From Kiritimatiellia bacterium (GTDB lineage: Bacteria; Verrucomicrobiota; Kiritimatiellia; CAIQIC01; Lenti-01), in assembly GCA_017540905.1 (NCBI GenBank), contig JAFYAC010000006.1, positions 1-60,483 on the forward strand: a stretch of 60,483 nucleotides of DNA, read 5' to 3'. Both the position numbers and the translations under genes were made by a program. Below the pieces are notes generated by a model, which saw only the letters and a program-made list of their open reading frames with translations, made no database searches and was not told the origin of the DNA. Numbering within the stretch: the first letter of the stretch is position 1; the number at the start of each line of letters is the position of its first letter. Of this stretch, positions 1-9,493 are shown piece after piece.

Positions 1-1404
1 CCATACGGGCTTGAAGCGCACCCGCGCGTCCGCCGTCTTGGGGAGCAGCCGGCGTTCGGTCCGGCGGTTCGCGGCGTTGCTGTAGGTGCAGAACTCGTCC
101 GCCGCCTCTTCCACGATTTCCCAGTCCGCGGCGCCGTCGGAATAATAGGCGCGGAAGGTCGTCCCCTTCCAGACCCCGCGGACGCGCTCCGTCCGGCTCC
201 GCCAGCGCCGGTCGCCCATCACGGGCCATTCCCGCGCGTCGGCGGGGGCATACGACGTTTCGACCACGCGCGTGTCCAGCGCGTTCGTGGTGCCGAACGG
301 CGCGTCGCCCCAGCCCGTGGTCTCCCGGACGACGCGGCCTTCCACGTCGTAGTCCCAGCGCGTCCACGCGCCGTCCCCGTCGCGGCGGGCGACCACCCGG
401 CCGAAGGAACCCTGCTCGTTGCGGTTCGTCCCGTACTCCAGCGCGCGGACGAGAATCGCCGCGTTGGTGGCCCCCGCCCATTCCTCCACCAGCTTGTCGC
501 CGAAGAAGAAGCGTCCGACCTTCTCCACCCGCCGCTCCACCACCACGCCGTCCGGCCCCGACACCTCATGGACGTCCACGCGCTGGAAGCCGCTCTCCGT
601 CCCCACCGTGATCCGCTCCGTGCGCAGGCCGCCGCCTTCCGTCACGGCCAGGCCGTTGCCGTCGGCCGCCGCCGCGTACTCCGTCACCGAGTTCGTCGCC
701 CCGTCGGCGAACTTCGTGAACCGCACCCACGCCCCGTCTTCCGCCGCCTCGACGCGCCACGACACCGGCGGCGTCCCCTGGCCGTACTCTCCCCGGGGCC
801 AGCACCGCAGCTCGAAGTTCCAACCCCCGGCGTCCGCCACCACGCCCGCGTCCATTTCCGGCGCGTATATCCGTTCCACGCCGTTGCTCCCCCGCACCAC
901 CGCGATTTCCGCCCGCCCGTGCCGCAGCACCTGCAATCCGGCGGCTCCCGCCCAGTTCGTCGCCGGAAGCTCCGTCCGCACGCGCGCGATTGCCGCGAAC
1001 ACATCTTCCCCCGGCAACGTCCCCAGCTTGATCTGGAAATCCACCACCCCCTGCGCCCCGCCGCCGCCCGCACGCGTCCCCGACGGACCGCTCCCGCTCC
1101 CTTTCGCCGTGCCCTTGCCGCCGCCGAAGGTGCAATTGCCTTTGCCCCCGCACTCCACACAGCACTCTTCCTCGCTTTCCACGATTTTGCATTCATCCCC
1201 GACTTCGCAGCAGTATTTCCCCGGCAACGCATCCGGGCAAAACACCCACACGCAATCCTCTTCGTCCCATTCCCAGCACGGTCCGGGCTGCGGATCGTCC
1301 GGCGTGCACGGATTGTTCAGCGTGTCCGCCCCCGCCGTCCACGCCAGCGCCGCCAGCGCCGCGAGGCCCAATGTCCGTTTCCATCCTGTGTGAGTGCGTT
1401 TCAT
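1..1404 (-). CDS. Secreted YD-repeat (RHS-like) protein, N-terminal part
   Basis: The frame stays open from the ATG at 1404-1402 to the left window edge, giving at least 468 residues with the C-terminus missing. A signal peptide is visible (KR-rich start, then LGLAALAALAWTAGA). A Cys-rich stretch follows at about residues 30-95 and a Gly-rich linker near residue 100. The distal part has short strand repeats of the YD/RHS kind, such as WDYDVEGRVVRETTGWG. RHS-type proteins are usually large surface or secreted polymorphic proteins; the role here is inferred. The start overlaps the stop of the upstream gene (ATGA at 1404-1401), so this is the third gene of a minus-strand operon. The antisense frame is also open, but only because of the high GC content. 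Confidence 0.75.
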   Translation of the reverse strand, partial: MKRTHTGWKRTLGLAALAALAWTAGADTLNNPCTPDDPQPGPCWEWDEEDCVWVFCPDALPGKYCCEVGDECKIVESEEECCVECGGKGNCTFGGGKGTAKGSGSGPSGTRAGGGGAQGVVDFQIKLGTLPGEDVFAAIARVRTELPATNWAGAAGLQVLRHGRAEIAVVRGSNGVERIYAPEMDAGVVADAGGWNFELRCWPRGEYGQGTPPVSWRVEAAEDGAWVRFTKFADGATNSVTEYAAAADGNGLAVTEGGGLRTERITVGTESGFQRVDVHEVSGPDGVVVERRVEKVGRFFFGDKLVEEWAGATNAAILVRALEYGTNRNEQGSFGRVVARRDGDGAWTRWDYDVEGRVVRETTGWGDAPFGTTNALDTRVVETSYAPADAREWPVMGDRRWRSRTERVRGVWKGTTFRAYYSDGAADWEIVEEAADEFCTYSNAANRRTERRLLPKTADARVRFKPVW

Positions 1405-2081
1405 GGTATCGGTCCTTCCGCCAGCCGGCGTCGTGCTTTTTTCCACGTTTCCGTTGCTTCGCCAAGAGGTTTTTCTTCCGCCATCCGGTCGAGGAAGGCG
1501 ACATCGGCGCGCGAGCCGAGGCGGCCGACGGTCTGGAGGGCGCACCGCAGGAGCACGATGTCGGAGGTGGCCGCGGCCCAGTCGCGGGCGTGCGGGAGGG
1601 CGGCGGGGACGCCGCTTTCGGCGGCCACGAGCAGGAGGGTCGCCTTCTCCGCGTTGCGCAGGCCGTCCCGGTCCATGCGCCGCGCCAGCAGGTCCGCCCA
1701 GGCGCGGCCGCCCCGCAGCGAGGGGCCGCCCGCGTGGTGGAGTTGCAGGATGGCGGCGGTTCCGGCGACCGGGTCGTCCGCCAGCTCCCAGAGCATCTGC
1801 TCGACGCGCGCCGCGTCGTGGCCCGCGCGCATCCAGGCACCGAGATGCTGGACGGCGTATTCGCGGACGCCGCCATCGCGCGCGGCATCCCGCGCGACCG
1901 CGAGGAGGGCGTCGGGGACGGACGCATCCCCGGCGGCGGCGGCCTGGCGCAAGGCGTTCATGGCGTCGTTGGCCTGCGCACGTTCCCGCACGGCGTCACC
2001 GCCGCGCGCGGCGCCGGGCAGGGCGAGGAGGAGGGCAAGAAGGGAGAAGAGCATCCCCCAGATCTTGCACCGCGCATCCAC
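1401..2081 (-). CDS. Exported alpha-helical (HEAT-like) repeat protein
   Basis: 226 residues. A signal peptide occupies about residues 1-27 (MLFSLLALLLALPGAARG). The rest is Ala/Leu/Arg-rich helices in a repeating pattern (for example DALLAVARDAARDGGVREYA and MLWELADDPVAGTAAI), typical of HEAT/armadillo-type scaffolds. No catalytic motif is visible. The gene starts 10 bp after the large LamG/TSP3 gene and overlaps the YD-repeat gene by an ATGA. It is therefore probably co-produced with two secreted surface proteins and may act as a periplasmic partner. That role is inference; the fold call is moderately safe. Confidence 0.65.
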   Translation of the reverse strand: MDARCKIWGMLFSLLALLLALPGAARGGDAVRERAQANDAMNALRQAAAAGDASVPDALLAVARDAARDGGVREYAVQHLGAWMRAGHDAARVEQMLWELADDPVAGTAAILQLHHAGGPSLRGGRAWADLLARRMDRDGLRNAEKATLLLVAAESGVPAALPHARDWAAATSDIVLLRCALQTVGRLGSRADVAFLDRMAEEKPLGEATETWKKARRRLAEGPIP

Positions 2082-2091
2082 CGGACGTTCC

Positions 2092-5000
2092 TCAGCGGCT
2101 TCCGACCCGCTCGCCAGCCTGTTCGACCCAGAGCGAATTGCAGATGGCGGACCACGAGTCGGCCGCGATCCAGTACACGATGGAGCCGCCGTTCCAGTCG
2201 GCGCTCGCGACGGTCACGGCGTTGGAGAGATTGCCGTCCACTTCGATGAACACGCCGGTGCCGACGGCTTCGACATGGACTTCCATGTCGTCGGGCAGCG
2301 CCTCCGCGGCCTCGGCGAGGAACAGCGTGGCCTCGCGGTGGGCGCCGCCGTCGAGGAACCACACCTCGCGGGGGAAGTCCGTGGAGGAATAGGTGGTGAA
2401 GCCGTGCACGCGCGTGCTGTCCGCAGGCACGCCGTTCGTGCCGCCGAGGCGCGCGACGGCGGTGCGGCTCTCGGTCCGCTCCATGCGCAGGGAGAAGACC
2501 GCGCCGGTCGCCGTATCCGTGCGCACCGCGGCAACGCCGGCCTCGAAGTCCACCTGCACGTTGGTGCCGATGCCGGGACATCTCCACGTCCGCTCCTGCC
2601 CCGTCCACACCACGGGCTGGTCCGGGAACGAGGCTTCCGCGACCGTCACCTCCACCGTCTCCGAATGCACGGTGCCCGCCGCCGCGTTGCTCCACGCGCC
2701 CCATACGGCGAAGGTGCCCGCGTTCGTGAACACCGCAAGCCACGCGCCGTTCGTCTCCGACGCCCAGACGGGCACCCCGTCCTGCCACACCGCGACCGCG
2801 CCCTCCCCCGCCCCGCCGTCCGGGTGCAGGTTCCAGCGCATCGCATCCCCGGCGAGGAGATCCAGCGCGGGGGCGGGCGGATGCAGCAGATCGAACTCCG
2901 TCCACGCCACGGTCCCCGTCACGACGGCGTTCCCGCCGTCGCCGGTGACCGCGACCTCCGTCGCACCCGTCGGCGAAAGCCATGCTTCCACCCACCATCC
3001 GTCCCAGAGGCCGCGGTGCAGGACCGGCGGAGCCTCCCAGTCCTCCGCCGGAACGTGGCCGGAACGGACCGAAAGCCCTTCGTATGCCGCGAGGCCGTGC
3101 CCCTCCAGGCGGACCGGCGAGACGCAGCTCTCCGCCGGCCACCCGTCCGCCACCAGCAATTGGTCCTTGCGGAACTCCTGCCACTGCGGCACGCCGTCGC
3201 CGTTCGTGTCGTCGCCGCCCCACGCCTCCGCGCGCACGGACGCGATCCGCAGGGCCCCTCCGGCCCCCTCCCGCCAGCGCCAGCGGATGGCCACCTCGTT
3301 CGTCGCGCCGCCCGGCACCCACGGCATCATCCAGTGCGCCGTGCCCGGGACCGCGTTGGAGGTCTCCAGCACCGCCGCGCCCGACGGCACCCCGTTGACT
3401 TCCAGCTGGAGGGCATAGCGCCGCGGGGGCGCATCCGGGTCGTACGAGGCCCCTTCCACCACCAGCGCGTACACCCCGCCCGTCGCCACCGCCATCGGGT
3501 ATGCCACCGTCCCGCCCGGTCCCACGCAGCACGCCGACGTCCCCAGCTTCTCCCACGTGCCGACCGCGTGGACATACGCCGAACCGTCCGCACGCCACAC
3601 CTCCGTCGTGGTCCCGTTGAAATCCCGCACCGACGGGTCCGACCCCGCTTCCAGCACCTCCACGCCGTCCAAAACCCCGTCGTCGTCCGTGTCCGGGTCG
3701 TTCGGATTCGTCCCCGCCAGCTGCTCCTCCCAGTCGGTCAGTCCGTCCCCGTCCGTGTCCGCCAGCAGGTATTCCGTCCCGCCGGTGATCTCCTCCGCGT
3801 CGCTCAGCCCGTCCCCGTCGCTGTCCACCCGGTCCGCCGCGACGTGGGGCGTCCGGTTCGAGGACGCGATCCAGTCGTCCGTGCTGTCCGTGTCCAGACC
3901 GCAGAAGCGGCGCGCGATGGTTTCCCCGTGGCGGTTCGCGTAGGGCGGGCGGTGGTCCGCATCCACCCATCCGAACTCGTTCGTCCGCAACCCGTACGAA
4001 TTCGGGTACCCGTACAGCACCGCATCCACCACCGTCCCGTTCGTGGCGGCGAGGAACACCCCCGCCGTCTTGTCGCGGCTGCCCCCGTCGCGGTTCACCA
4101 ACAGGAAATTCGTCACCACGTCCGGCGTCGGGACCACATTGCTCCCTCCCACCAGCAGATGCCTCCCCGCCTCAATGATGTTCGTCCCGAACGTGTACAG
4201 CGTCGTCAAATTCGACGGCGCCGACCCCACCGTCCCCTTCAGCACCAGCCCCTCCAGACTCACCGGGTGCGGTGCCGAACAGTACAGCTCAACCCATTCC
4301 TTTTCATCATCCTCCCCGTCCGGATTGTACAGCACCTCGTTGATGACCACCCCGCGCGCGATGGCCCCGCCCGGCGCGCTCCAGCGGTCATCGGGAAACG
4401 TCCCCGCTTCCACTTCCTCCAAATCCGACCACCCGTCGCCGTCGCAGTCCTCCTTGTTGCTCGGCTTGACCACCACCCGCTGCGTCGCCGTCGCCGGATT
4501 CCCCGCCGCGTCGTGCACCGTCCAGACGACCACGTTCGTCCCTACCGGGAACGCCGCGGGGGCATCGTTCGTCACGCCCGTCACGGCGCAGTTGTCCCAG
4601 ACCGACGGAACGCCGAGGTCCAGCGCCACCGGGGCGAGGCAGGGACCGGCGTCGCGTTCGATGTCGTCCGGGGGCGCGAGGGTCGGCGGGAAGATGTCGT
4701 CGTTCCAGTTCATGAAGCAGCGGATGGCATCGTTCGTGTTGCCGTTCCCCGACGGGTCCGGTGCCCAACCCGGCAGAACGAGCACGTCATCCACATTGCC
4801 CGCCAGCACATACGACAGAAGGCGAGAAGGTGAAGCGTTGCCCACGACCGCGGGGGAGGCATTGCTTGCCACTACCGTTTGCAATACGTTGCCGGAACCG
4901 CGCTGCACCCCGTCCACGTAGAAATGGGCATTACGCGTCGCGTAATTCGTCGCCGGCCGCGTCCCGTCCCACGCCACCGCGACGTGGTGCCACATGCCGT

Positions 5001-5523
5001 TCGTCGCCGGTATGGTCGCCGCCGTCGATTTCACTTCAGCCCCATTGATTCGGAGCGCCAGCTTCCCGTCCCCCTCAGCAAAGCGGAACTCCACGCCGCA
5101 GGCGTTCGAGGACACCGAATCCGCGTCGCTGAAAATCCTCGCTGCGGTATTCGCCCCCGGCGCGCTGTCGCGCCGCACCCAAGCCATGACCGTGAACTTC
5201 TCCGACTCCGCCAGTGGGTCGTAGGCACTGTTCGTCGACACCGCCGCCTCCGCCGCATTCGTCCCCGGGAAGACCAGACTGTGCCCGCATCCCCCGTTCA
5301 CGTCCGGCACGTTCGTGGAAAATCCCGCCCCGCCCGCCAGCACCAGATTCCCGGCATCCCCGTCCCCACCGGAATTGACCACCAGACCTCTGTCCTCCTC
5401 CTCGCAAACCCATTCCCCGGCCACCCACTCATTCCCGCTGCAAGCCCCCCAAGCCCGCGCGCCACACACGCCAACCGCAACAAGCAGCGCGGCGGTCAAG
5501 AAAGGTTTCAATTTGAGTGACAT
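2092..5523 (-). CDS. Large secreted LamG / HYR / lamin-tail / TSP3-repeat protein
   Basis: 1143 residues from the ATG at 5523; this start was chosen because a signal peptide follows at once (MSLKLKPFLTAALLVAVGV...). In order: a LamG/concanavalin-like domain at about 30-240, an HYR-like segment (PVGTNVVVWTVHDAAGNPAT) near 310, a lamin-tail domain (GVVINEVLYNPDG) near 385, and thrombospondin type-3 calcium-binding repeats (DSDGDGLSDAEE, DTDGDGLTDWEE, DTDDDGVLDGVE) near 565-640. A beta-rich C-terminal half follows. Such proteins are surface or secreted adhesion or matrix proteins in PVC bacteria. It heads the operon with the next two genes. The ligand is unknown. Confidence 0.8.
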   Translation of the reverse strand: MSLKLKPFLTAALLVAVGVCGARAWGACSGNEWVAGEWVCEEEDRGLVVNSGGDGDAGNLVLAGGAGFSTNVPDVNGGCGHSLVFPGTNAAEAAVSTNSAYDPLAESEKFTVMAWVRRDSAPGANTAARIFSDADSVSSNACGVEFRFAEGDGKLALRINGAEVKSTAATIPATNGMWHHVAVAWDGTRPATNYATRNAHFYVDGVQRGSGNVLQTVVASNASPAVVGNASPSRLLSYVLAGNVDDVLVLPGWAPDPSGNGNTNDAIRCFMNWNDDIFPPTLAPPDDIERDAGPCLAPVALDLGVPSVWDNCAVTGVTNDAPAAFPVGTNVVVWTVHDAAGNPATATQRVVVKPSNKEDCDGDGWSDLEEVEAGTFPDDRWSAPGGAIARGVVINEVLYNPDGEDDEKEWVELYCSAPHPVSLEGLVLKGTVGSAPSNLTTLYTFGTNIIEAGRHLLVGGSNVVPTPDVVTNFLLVNRDGGSRDKTAGVFLAATNGTVVDAVLYGYPNSYGLRTNEFGWVDADHRPPYANRHGETIARRFCGLDTDSTDDWIASSNRTPHVAADRVDSDGDGLSDAEEITGGTEYLLADTDGDGLTDWEEQLAGTNPNDPDTDDDGVLDGVEVLEAGSDPSVRDFNGTTTEVWRADGSAYVHAVGTWEKLGTSACCVGPGGTVAYPMAVATGGVYALVVEGASYDPDAPPRRYALQLEVNGVPSGAAVLETSNAVPGTAHWMMPWVPGGATNEVAIRWRWREGAGGALRIASVRAEAWGGDDTNGDGVPQWQEFRKDQLLVADGWPAESCVSPVRLEGHGLAAYEGLSVRSGHVPAEDWEAPPVLHRGLWDGWWVEAWLSPTGATEVAVTGDGGNAVVTGTVAWTEFDLLHPPAPALDLLAGDAMRWNLHPDGGAGEGAVAVWQDGVPVWASETNGAWLAVFTNAGTFAVWGAWSNAAAGTVHSETVEVTVAEASFPDQPVVWTGQERTWRCPGIGTNVQVDFEAGVAAVRTDTATGAVFSLRMERTESRTAVARLGGTNGVPADSTRVHGFTTYSSTDFPREVWFLDGGAHREATLFLAEAAEALPDDMEVHVEAVGTGVFIEVDGNLSNAVTVASADWNGGSIVYWIAADSWSAICNSLWVEQAGERVGSR

Positions 5524-6204
5524 CCTGGAGTTCCCTTCGGGGTGCAATCTTTCTTTGATTTTCAACTTACGGGAGTGCGCATCGGGCGTCAACTGTTTTT
5601 TCGGGAAAGGTCGAAATCACTGGATTTCATGGAAAAGATTGGTGTTTTATCGCGGCCGGAGTGTGATTCACCTTGAAAACAAAGGGGAAAACAAGCGTGC
5701 GGGCCGGGTGGCGCAACGAAAGAGGGAGGTAGACGGGAGGAGAGAGGAGCGTGCTGCCGGGGCCTGGCCCCTTTTCAGCCCCTTGTCGTTGATTTCGACG
5801 CCCTGGAGGCGGTAGACTTCCTGCGTGCTGCCGGGGCCTGGCCCCTTTTCAGCCCTTCCTCCCGCCACCCTCCCGTTTTCCTCCCGCGGTTTGTCCGCCC
5901 GCAGGGCGCTCCCCTCCCGCAATGTGTCCGCCCGTAGGGCACGCCGCCCACTTGTCACTCGCCACTTGTCACTGCGCTCCCATCCGCGGTCCAAGCGCGT
6001 TCCTGTCCGCGAAGCGGTTTTCTTGGTTTTCAATGCAGCCATCCCTCCCGTCGCCCAGCGGTGTTGCCGGGGTCTGGCTCCTTTTCTGCTGTCCCATTCA
6101 CTGGAAAGGCGTGGTTTCCGCCCCAGCCAGTCGCCAGAGCGTCGCCCAAAACAAAGTATAGCTTGGAAATGTCGCGACGAATCCAAAGTAGTATTTGGTT
6201 TTGC
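5524..6204. repeat. Gap with module-A repeat and GC-rich direct repeats
   Basis: No gene is seen here. The phrase GTGCTGCCGGGGCCTGGCCC occurs at about 5750 and again at 5824, and a variant lies at 6060. From about 5870 the block becomes module A. Its core runs 5953-6050: two CACTTGTCACT motifs, CCATCCGCGGTCCAAGCGCG, then the mini-hairpin CCGCGAAGCGG followed by TTTTCAATG and a CCCTCCC end. The same core recurs at 9271-9371, 11010-11102 and 25140-25243. Confidence 0.7.
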
Positions 6205-6233
6205 TTGACAATTCACGGGCCGGCGTGCAGAGT
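6205..6233 (+). promoter_or_regulatory. Promoter with predicted start at the ATG
   Basis: TTGACA at 6205-6210, a 17-base spacer, then CAGAGT at 6228-6233. The start codon lies 7 bases beyond the -10, so transcription should begin at or next to the ATG. The -10 match is weak; the call rests on the same layout before five other genes. Confidence 0.45.
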
Positions 6234-6240
6234 TTCCGGC

Positions 6241-7440
6241 ATGAACGGCATTCCCAGATCCTATTCGGACATCGTGCGGCGGCATCTTGCGAAAGAGAGG
6301 CAGATGCTTTTTCTTTCCGGCCCGAGGCAGGTGGGGAAAACGACGCTCTGCCGGGCGATGTCGCCCGCGTACCTGAACTGGGACATCGCGCGCGACCGGG
6401 AACTGATTCTTTCCGGCGAGGAGGCGGTTGCCGCCAAGGCGGGGGCGGAGGTGGCGCGGCCGGACAAGGCGGTCCTCGTCCTGGACGAAATCCACCGGTT
6501 CCCCGGATGGAAGCGGTTTTTGAAAGGGCTTTTCGACGGATGGGAGGACCGACTCAAGATCATCGTGACCGGCTCCGCGCGCCTGGACGTCTACAAGCGC
6601 GGCGGCGACAGCCTGATGGGGCGCTACTTTCCCCACCGCATGCATCCGCTTTCCGTCGGCGAGCTGTTGCGGCCCGTCTGCCCGGAGGAGGTTTTGTCCC
6701 CGCCGCGGGAGCTTGGGCGGTCCGAATGGGAGGCGCTGTGGACGCTCGGCGGATTCCCGGAACCTTTTTCCCGCGGGGAAGCGGCGTTTCTCGCGCGGTG
6801 GAGGCGTTTGCGGTTCGAGCAACTTGTCCGCGAGGACATCCGCAAGGAAACGGCGGTCCGCGAACTGGACCAGATCGAGGCGCTGGCGCGCATCCTGTCC
6901 GTCCGCTCGGGCGAACAGCTCACGTGGGCGTCGCTCGGCAAGGAGGTCCAGGCAAGCGAAGTGACGGCGCGGGCGTGGGTGGCCGTGCTGCAATCGTTTT
7001 TCTTCGGATTCCTCGTCAAGCCGTGGTCGAGGAATGTCGCGTCCGCCATCCGCAAAACGCCGAAATGGTATCTCCGCGATTGGTCGGGCATCGCGGACGG
7101 CGGCAAGCGGGCCGAAACGATGCTGGCGTGCCACCTGCTCAAGGCCGTCCACATGTGGACCGACTTGGGGCTGGGCGAATTCGACCTTTTCTACGTGCGG
7201 ACCCGCTACGGCCGGGAAGTCGATTTCCTGGTGTCGAGGGACGGCGAACCCTGGTTCCTGGCCGAATGCAAGAGCGCCGACACGTCCATTTCCCCCGCGA
7301 TGAAGAGTCTCCAGAAAGAAATCGGTGTGCCGCACGCCTTCCAAGTCGTGTTCGACCTTCCATACGCGGAAACCGACGTTTTCGGGTTGGACCGCCCCGT
7401 GGCGGTATCGGCCCGCACCTTCCTTTCGCAACTGCCATGA
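6241..7440 (+). CDS. AAA+ ATPase, DUF4143 family (copy 1)
   Basis: 399 residues. Walker A GPRQVGKTT is at 27-35, Walker B VLVLDEIHR is near 85, and a sensor-like IIVTGSARLDVY is near 105. The C-terminal DUF4143 half ends in a PDDEXK-like pattern (EVDFLV...LAECK). This is the ATPase_AAA_14 + DUF4143 family, a widespread accessory group of unproven cellular role. It is a close paralogue of the gene at 13406-14608: both share the N-terminal ...YTDVVRRHL-type start, VTGSARLDVYKRGGDSLMG and KTPKWYLRDW. No Shine-Dalgarno sequence precedes the ATG, which fits leaderless translation. Repeat blocks lie on both sides. Confidence 0.85.
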   Translation: MNGIPRSYSDIVRRHLAKERQMLFLSGPRQVGKTTLCRAMSPAYLNWDIARDRELILSGEEAVAAKAGAEVARPDKAVLVLDEIHRFPGWKRFLKGLFDGWEDRLKIIVTGSARLDVYKRGGDSLMGRYFPHRMHPLSVGELLRPVCPEEVLSPPRELGRSEWEALWTLGGFPEPFSRGEAAFLARWRRLRFEQLVREDIRKETAVRELDQIEALARILSVRSGEQLTWASLGKEVQASEVTARAWVAVLQSFFFGFLVKPWSRNVASAIRKTPKWYLRDWSGIADGGKRAETMLACHLLKAVHMWTDLGLGEFDLFYVRTRYGREVDFLVSRDGEPWFLAECKSADTSISPAMKSLQKEIGVPHAFQVVFDLPYAETDVFGLDRPVAVSARTFLSQLP

Positions 7441-7514
7441 TGCCCCCCCCAATCTCTCTCCCGCAATTTGTCCGTAGTGACAAGGGAGCTGCCGGGGTCT
7501 GGGCTGCGGGGGGC

Positions 7515-7559
7515 CAGCGGCCGGGGTCTCAGCGGCCGGGGTCTCAGCGGCCGGGGTCT
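7515..7559. repeat. Three tandem 15-bp repeats
   Basis: CAGCGGCCGGGGTCT occurs three times without spacers (7515, 7530, 7545), followed by GGCCCCTTTTCTGCCCC. Related phrases occur at 5750-5850 and 6060. The surrounding gap 7441-7769 also holds degenerate module-A text (CCTCCCGCAATTTGTCC) and no gene. Confidence 0.85.
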
Positions 7560-7769
7560 GGCCCCTTTTCTGCCCCGTTTTCCTCCCGCTTTCCCCCCCC
7601 GTTTTCCTCCCGCAATTTGTCCTCCTGCAGGGCGCGCCGCATCTTGTCACTCATCACCGCAGGGCGCTCCCCTCCCGCTATTTGTCCGCCCCCAGGGCGC
7701 GCCGCCCTTCGTGGCCGGAAAAACAAGTCCAAAAAGCAATGGATTATCCCACCTGATTTGGAATCGACA

Positions 7770-7798
7770 TTGACGAGGGCACGGCCTTGTGGCATCGT
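7770..7798 (+). promoter_or_regulatory. Promoter with predicted start at the ATG
   Basis: TTGACG at 7770-7775, a 17-base spacer and CATCGT at 7793-7798. The ATG at 7805 follows 6 bases later. The layout matches 6205-6233 and 13371-13399. Confidence 0.4.
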
Positions 7799-7804
7799 CC
7801 GGGC

Positions 7805-9127
7805 ATGACCAAGACCATCAAGCGCGACTTCTATCTCGACCGGTTGATCCAGGCCCGGGGCGACGGATTCGTCAAGATCGTAACGGGCATCCGGCGCTGC
7901 GGCAAGAGCTTCCTGCTCTTCAACCTGTTCAAGGCCCACCTCCTCAAGGACGGCGTGCGGCGGGAGGACATCGTCGAGGTCGCCCTCGACCGGAAGAAGG
8001 ACGCACGGCTCCGCGACCCCGACGCCCTGTACGCATTCCTCGCATCGAAAACCGCGAAGCGCCGCGGCCGCGTGTACGTCTTCCTCGACGAAATCCAGGA
8101 ATGCAAGCGCCCCGCCCCCGGCGGCCGGGAGCCGGCGGAACGGAAGGCCGGGCGCGAACAGGAATTCTACGACATCCTCAACGAGTTCCGTGAAAAGCGG
8201 AACGTCGACCTCTACGTGACCGGTTCGAACTCCCGCCTCCTCGCCACCGACGTCGCGACGCAGTTCCGCGGGCGCGGCGAGACGATCCAGGTCAACCCGC
8301 TGACCTTTTCGGAATACCATGCCGCCGTCGGCGGGGACAAAACCGACGCCTGGTCGGACTACCTCCTCCACGGCGGGATGCCCGAACTGCTGTCGCTGAA
8401 GACCGGCGAGGCGAAAAAAGCCTATCTGGACGGCCTGTTCAAGACCATCTACTTCCGGGACATCGCCGAACGCAACGACCTGCCGGACGAACTCTTCCTC
8501 GCGAACGTCAACGACGTGCTGATGAGTTCAGCCGGGAGCCTGACCAATCCCAACCGCCTGGCCAACCACATCGCTTCCGCGACGGGGCGGCAGCCCGACC
8601 CCCGCACGGTCGGCCGCTACATCGACCTGCTCATGGACGCCTACCTCTTCCGCAAGGCCGAGCGCTACGACATCAAGGGCCACCGCTACCTTGAATCCCC
8701 GTCGAAGTACTACCCCACCGACATCGGCCTGCGCAACGCCCGCCTGAACTTCCGCCAGGTGGACCCCGGCCACCTCATGGAATGCGCCATCTACTCGGAA
8801 CTGGTGGCCCGGGGCGCCAGCGTGAACGTGGGGATGCTCGAAACCGAGACCCGGGCGGGCGGCATCCGGGAGCGCAAGCGGCTCGAAATCGACTTCGTCG
8901 TCAACTACGGCCACGAACGGCTCTACATCCAGTCCGCCTACCGGCTCCCCGACGGTGCCAAACGCGAACAGGAAACCCGCGGACTCCGCAAAACGGGTGA
9001 TTCCTTCCGCAAAATGGTCATCGTCGACGGCGTCCAGCCGTTCTACACCGACGAAACGGGGATTTCCTACGTCGGACTCATGGAGTTCCTCCTCAACCCC
9101 GCCATCCTGTCCAGAGGCCGCCCCTGA
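7805..9127 (+). CDS. AAA+ ATPase, DUF4143 family (copy 2)
   Basis: 440 residues. Walker A GIRRCGKS is at 28-35 and Walker B VYVFLDEIQE is near 100. Sensor motif VTGSNSRLL lies near 140, and the C-terminal DUF4143 part includes LEIDFVVNYGHERLYIQSAY. The nuclease-like E-x-K is replaced by QSA, as in many members of this subgroup, so nuclease activity is doubtful. It is a different subfamily from copies 1 and 4, because GIRRCGKS replaces GPRQVGKTT. The start was chosen at the first ATG of the conserved domain, which also sits right behind the promoter. Confidence 0.85.
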   Translation: MTKTIKRDFYLDRLIQARGDGFVKIVTGIRRCGKSFLLFNLFKAHLLKDGVRREDIVEVALDRKKDARLRDPDALYAFLASKTAKRRGRVYVFLDEIQECKRPAPGGREPAERKAGREQEFYDILNEFREKRNVDLYVTGSNSRLLATDVATQFRGRGETIQVNPLTFSEYHAAVGGDKTDAWSDYLLHGGMPELLSLKTGEAKKAYLDGLFKTIYFRDIAERNDLPDELFLANVNDVLMSSAGSLTNPNRLANHIASATGRQPDPRTVGRYIDLLMDAYLFRKAERYDIKGHRYLESPSKYYPTDIGLRNARLNFRQVDPGHLMECAIYSELVARGASVNVGMLETETRAGGIRERKRLEIDFVVNYGHERLYIQSAYRLPDGAKREQETRGLRKTGDSFRKMVIVDGVQPFYTDETGISYVGLMEFLLNPAILSRGRP

Positions 9128-9179
9128 CACCTTGGCATGGGTGGACTCTCCCTCCCTTTGATTCCCGCTCCAATCCATT

Positions 9180-9485
9180 TGACTCCGCGAAGCGGCTTTC
9201 GCGGCAGCCGTGCAACTTCCCTCCTCCCACATCCCTCCCGCAATTTGTCCGCCCGCAGGGCACGCCGCCCACTTGTCACTCGCCACTTGTCACTGCGCTC
9301 CCATCCGCGGTCCAAGCGCGTTCCTGTCCGCGAAGCGGTTTTCTTGGTTTTCAATGCAGACATCCCTCCCGCACTCCCAGCCCTTTCGTAGTCCGCGCAA
9401 CGGCTTTCGGGATATTCTTGTAGCTTCCCTCCCCCCGCCACCCTCCCGTGGCCCTCCCACAATGATCCGCCCGCAGGGCAACCCG
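9180..9485. repeat. Module-A repeat array in a convergent gap
   Basis: Three hairpin submodules are seen: CCGCGAAGCGG at about 9187, the full core 9271-9371 with CCGCGAAGCGG, and a degenerate CCGCGCAACGG at about 9396. Each is followed by a short spacer and a TTCCCTCC or CATCCCTCCC end. It lies between a plus-strand and a minus-strand ATPase gene, so it cannot simply be an upstream regulatory element. No gene is seen. Confidence 0.75.
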
Positions 9486-9493
9486 CCCAGGGC

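Noticed and set aside
568-4833. A plus-strand open frame of 1421 codons at the left end
   Set aside because: It is antisense to three clear minus-strand secreted-protein genes with signal peptides and domain motifs. Extreme GC keeps the opposite frame free of stops.
7515-7559. Three 15-bp direct repeats as a possible CRISPR start
   Set aside because: The units touch with no spacers, and no cas genes are present.
5668-7650. A 660-codon minus-strand frame across the first ATPase gene
   Set aside because: It is antisense to the Walker-motif ATPase and runs into repeat text on both sides.
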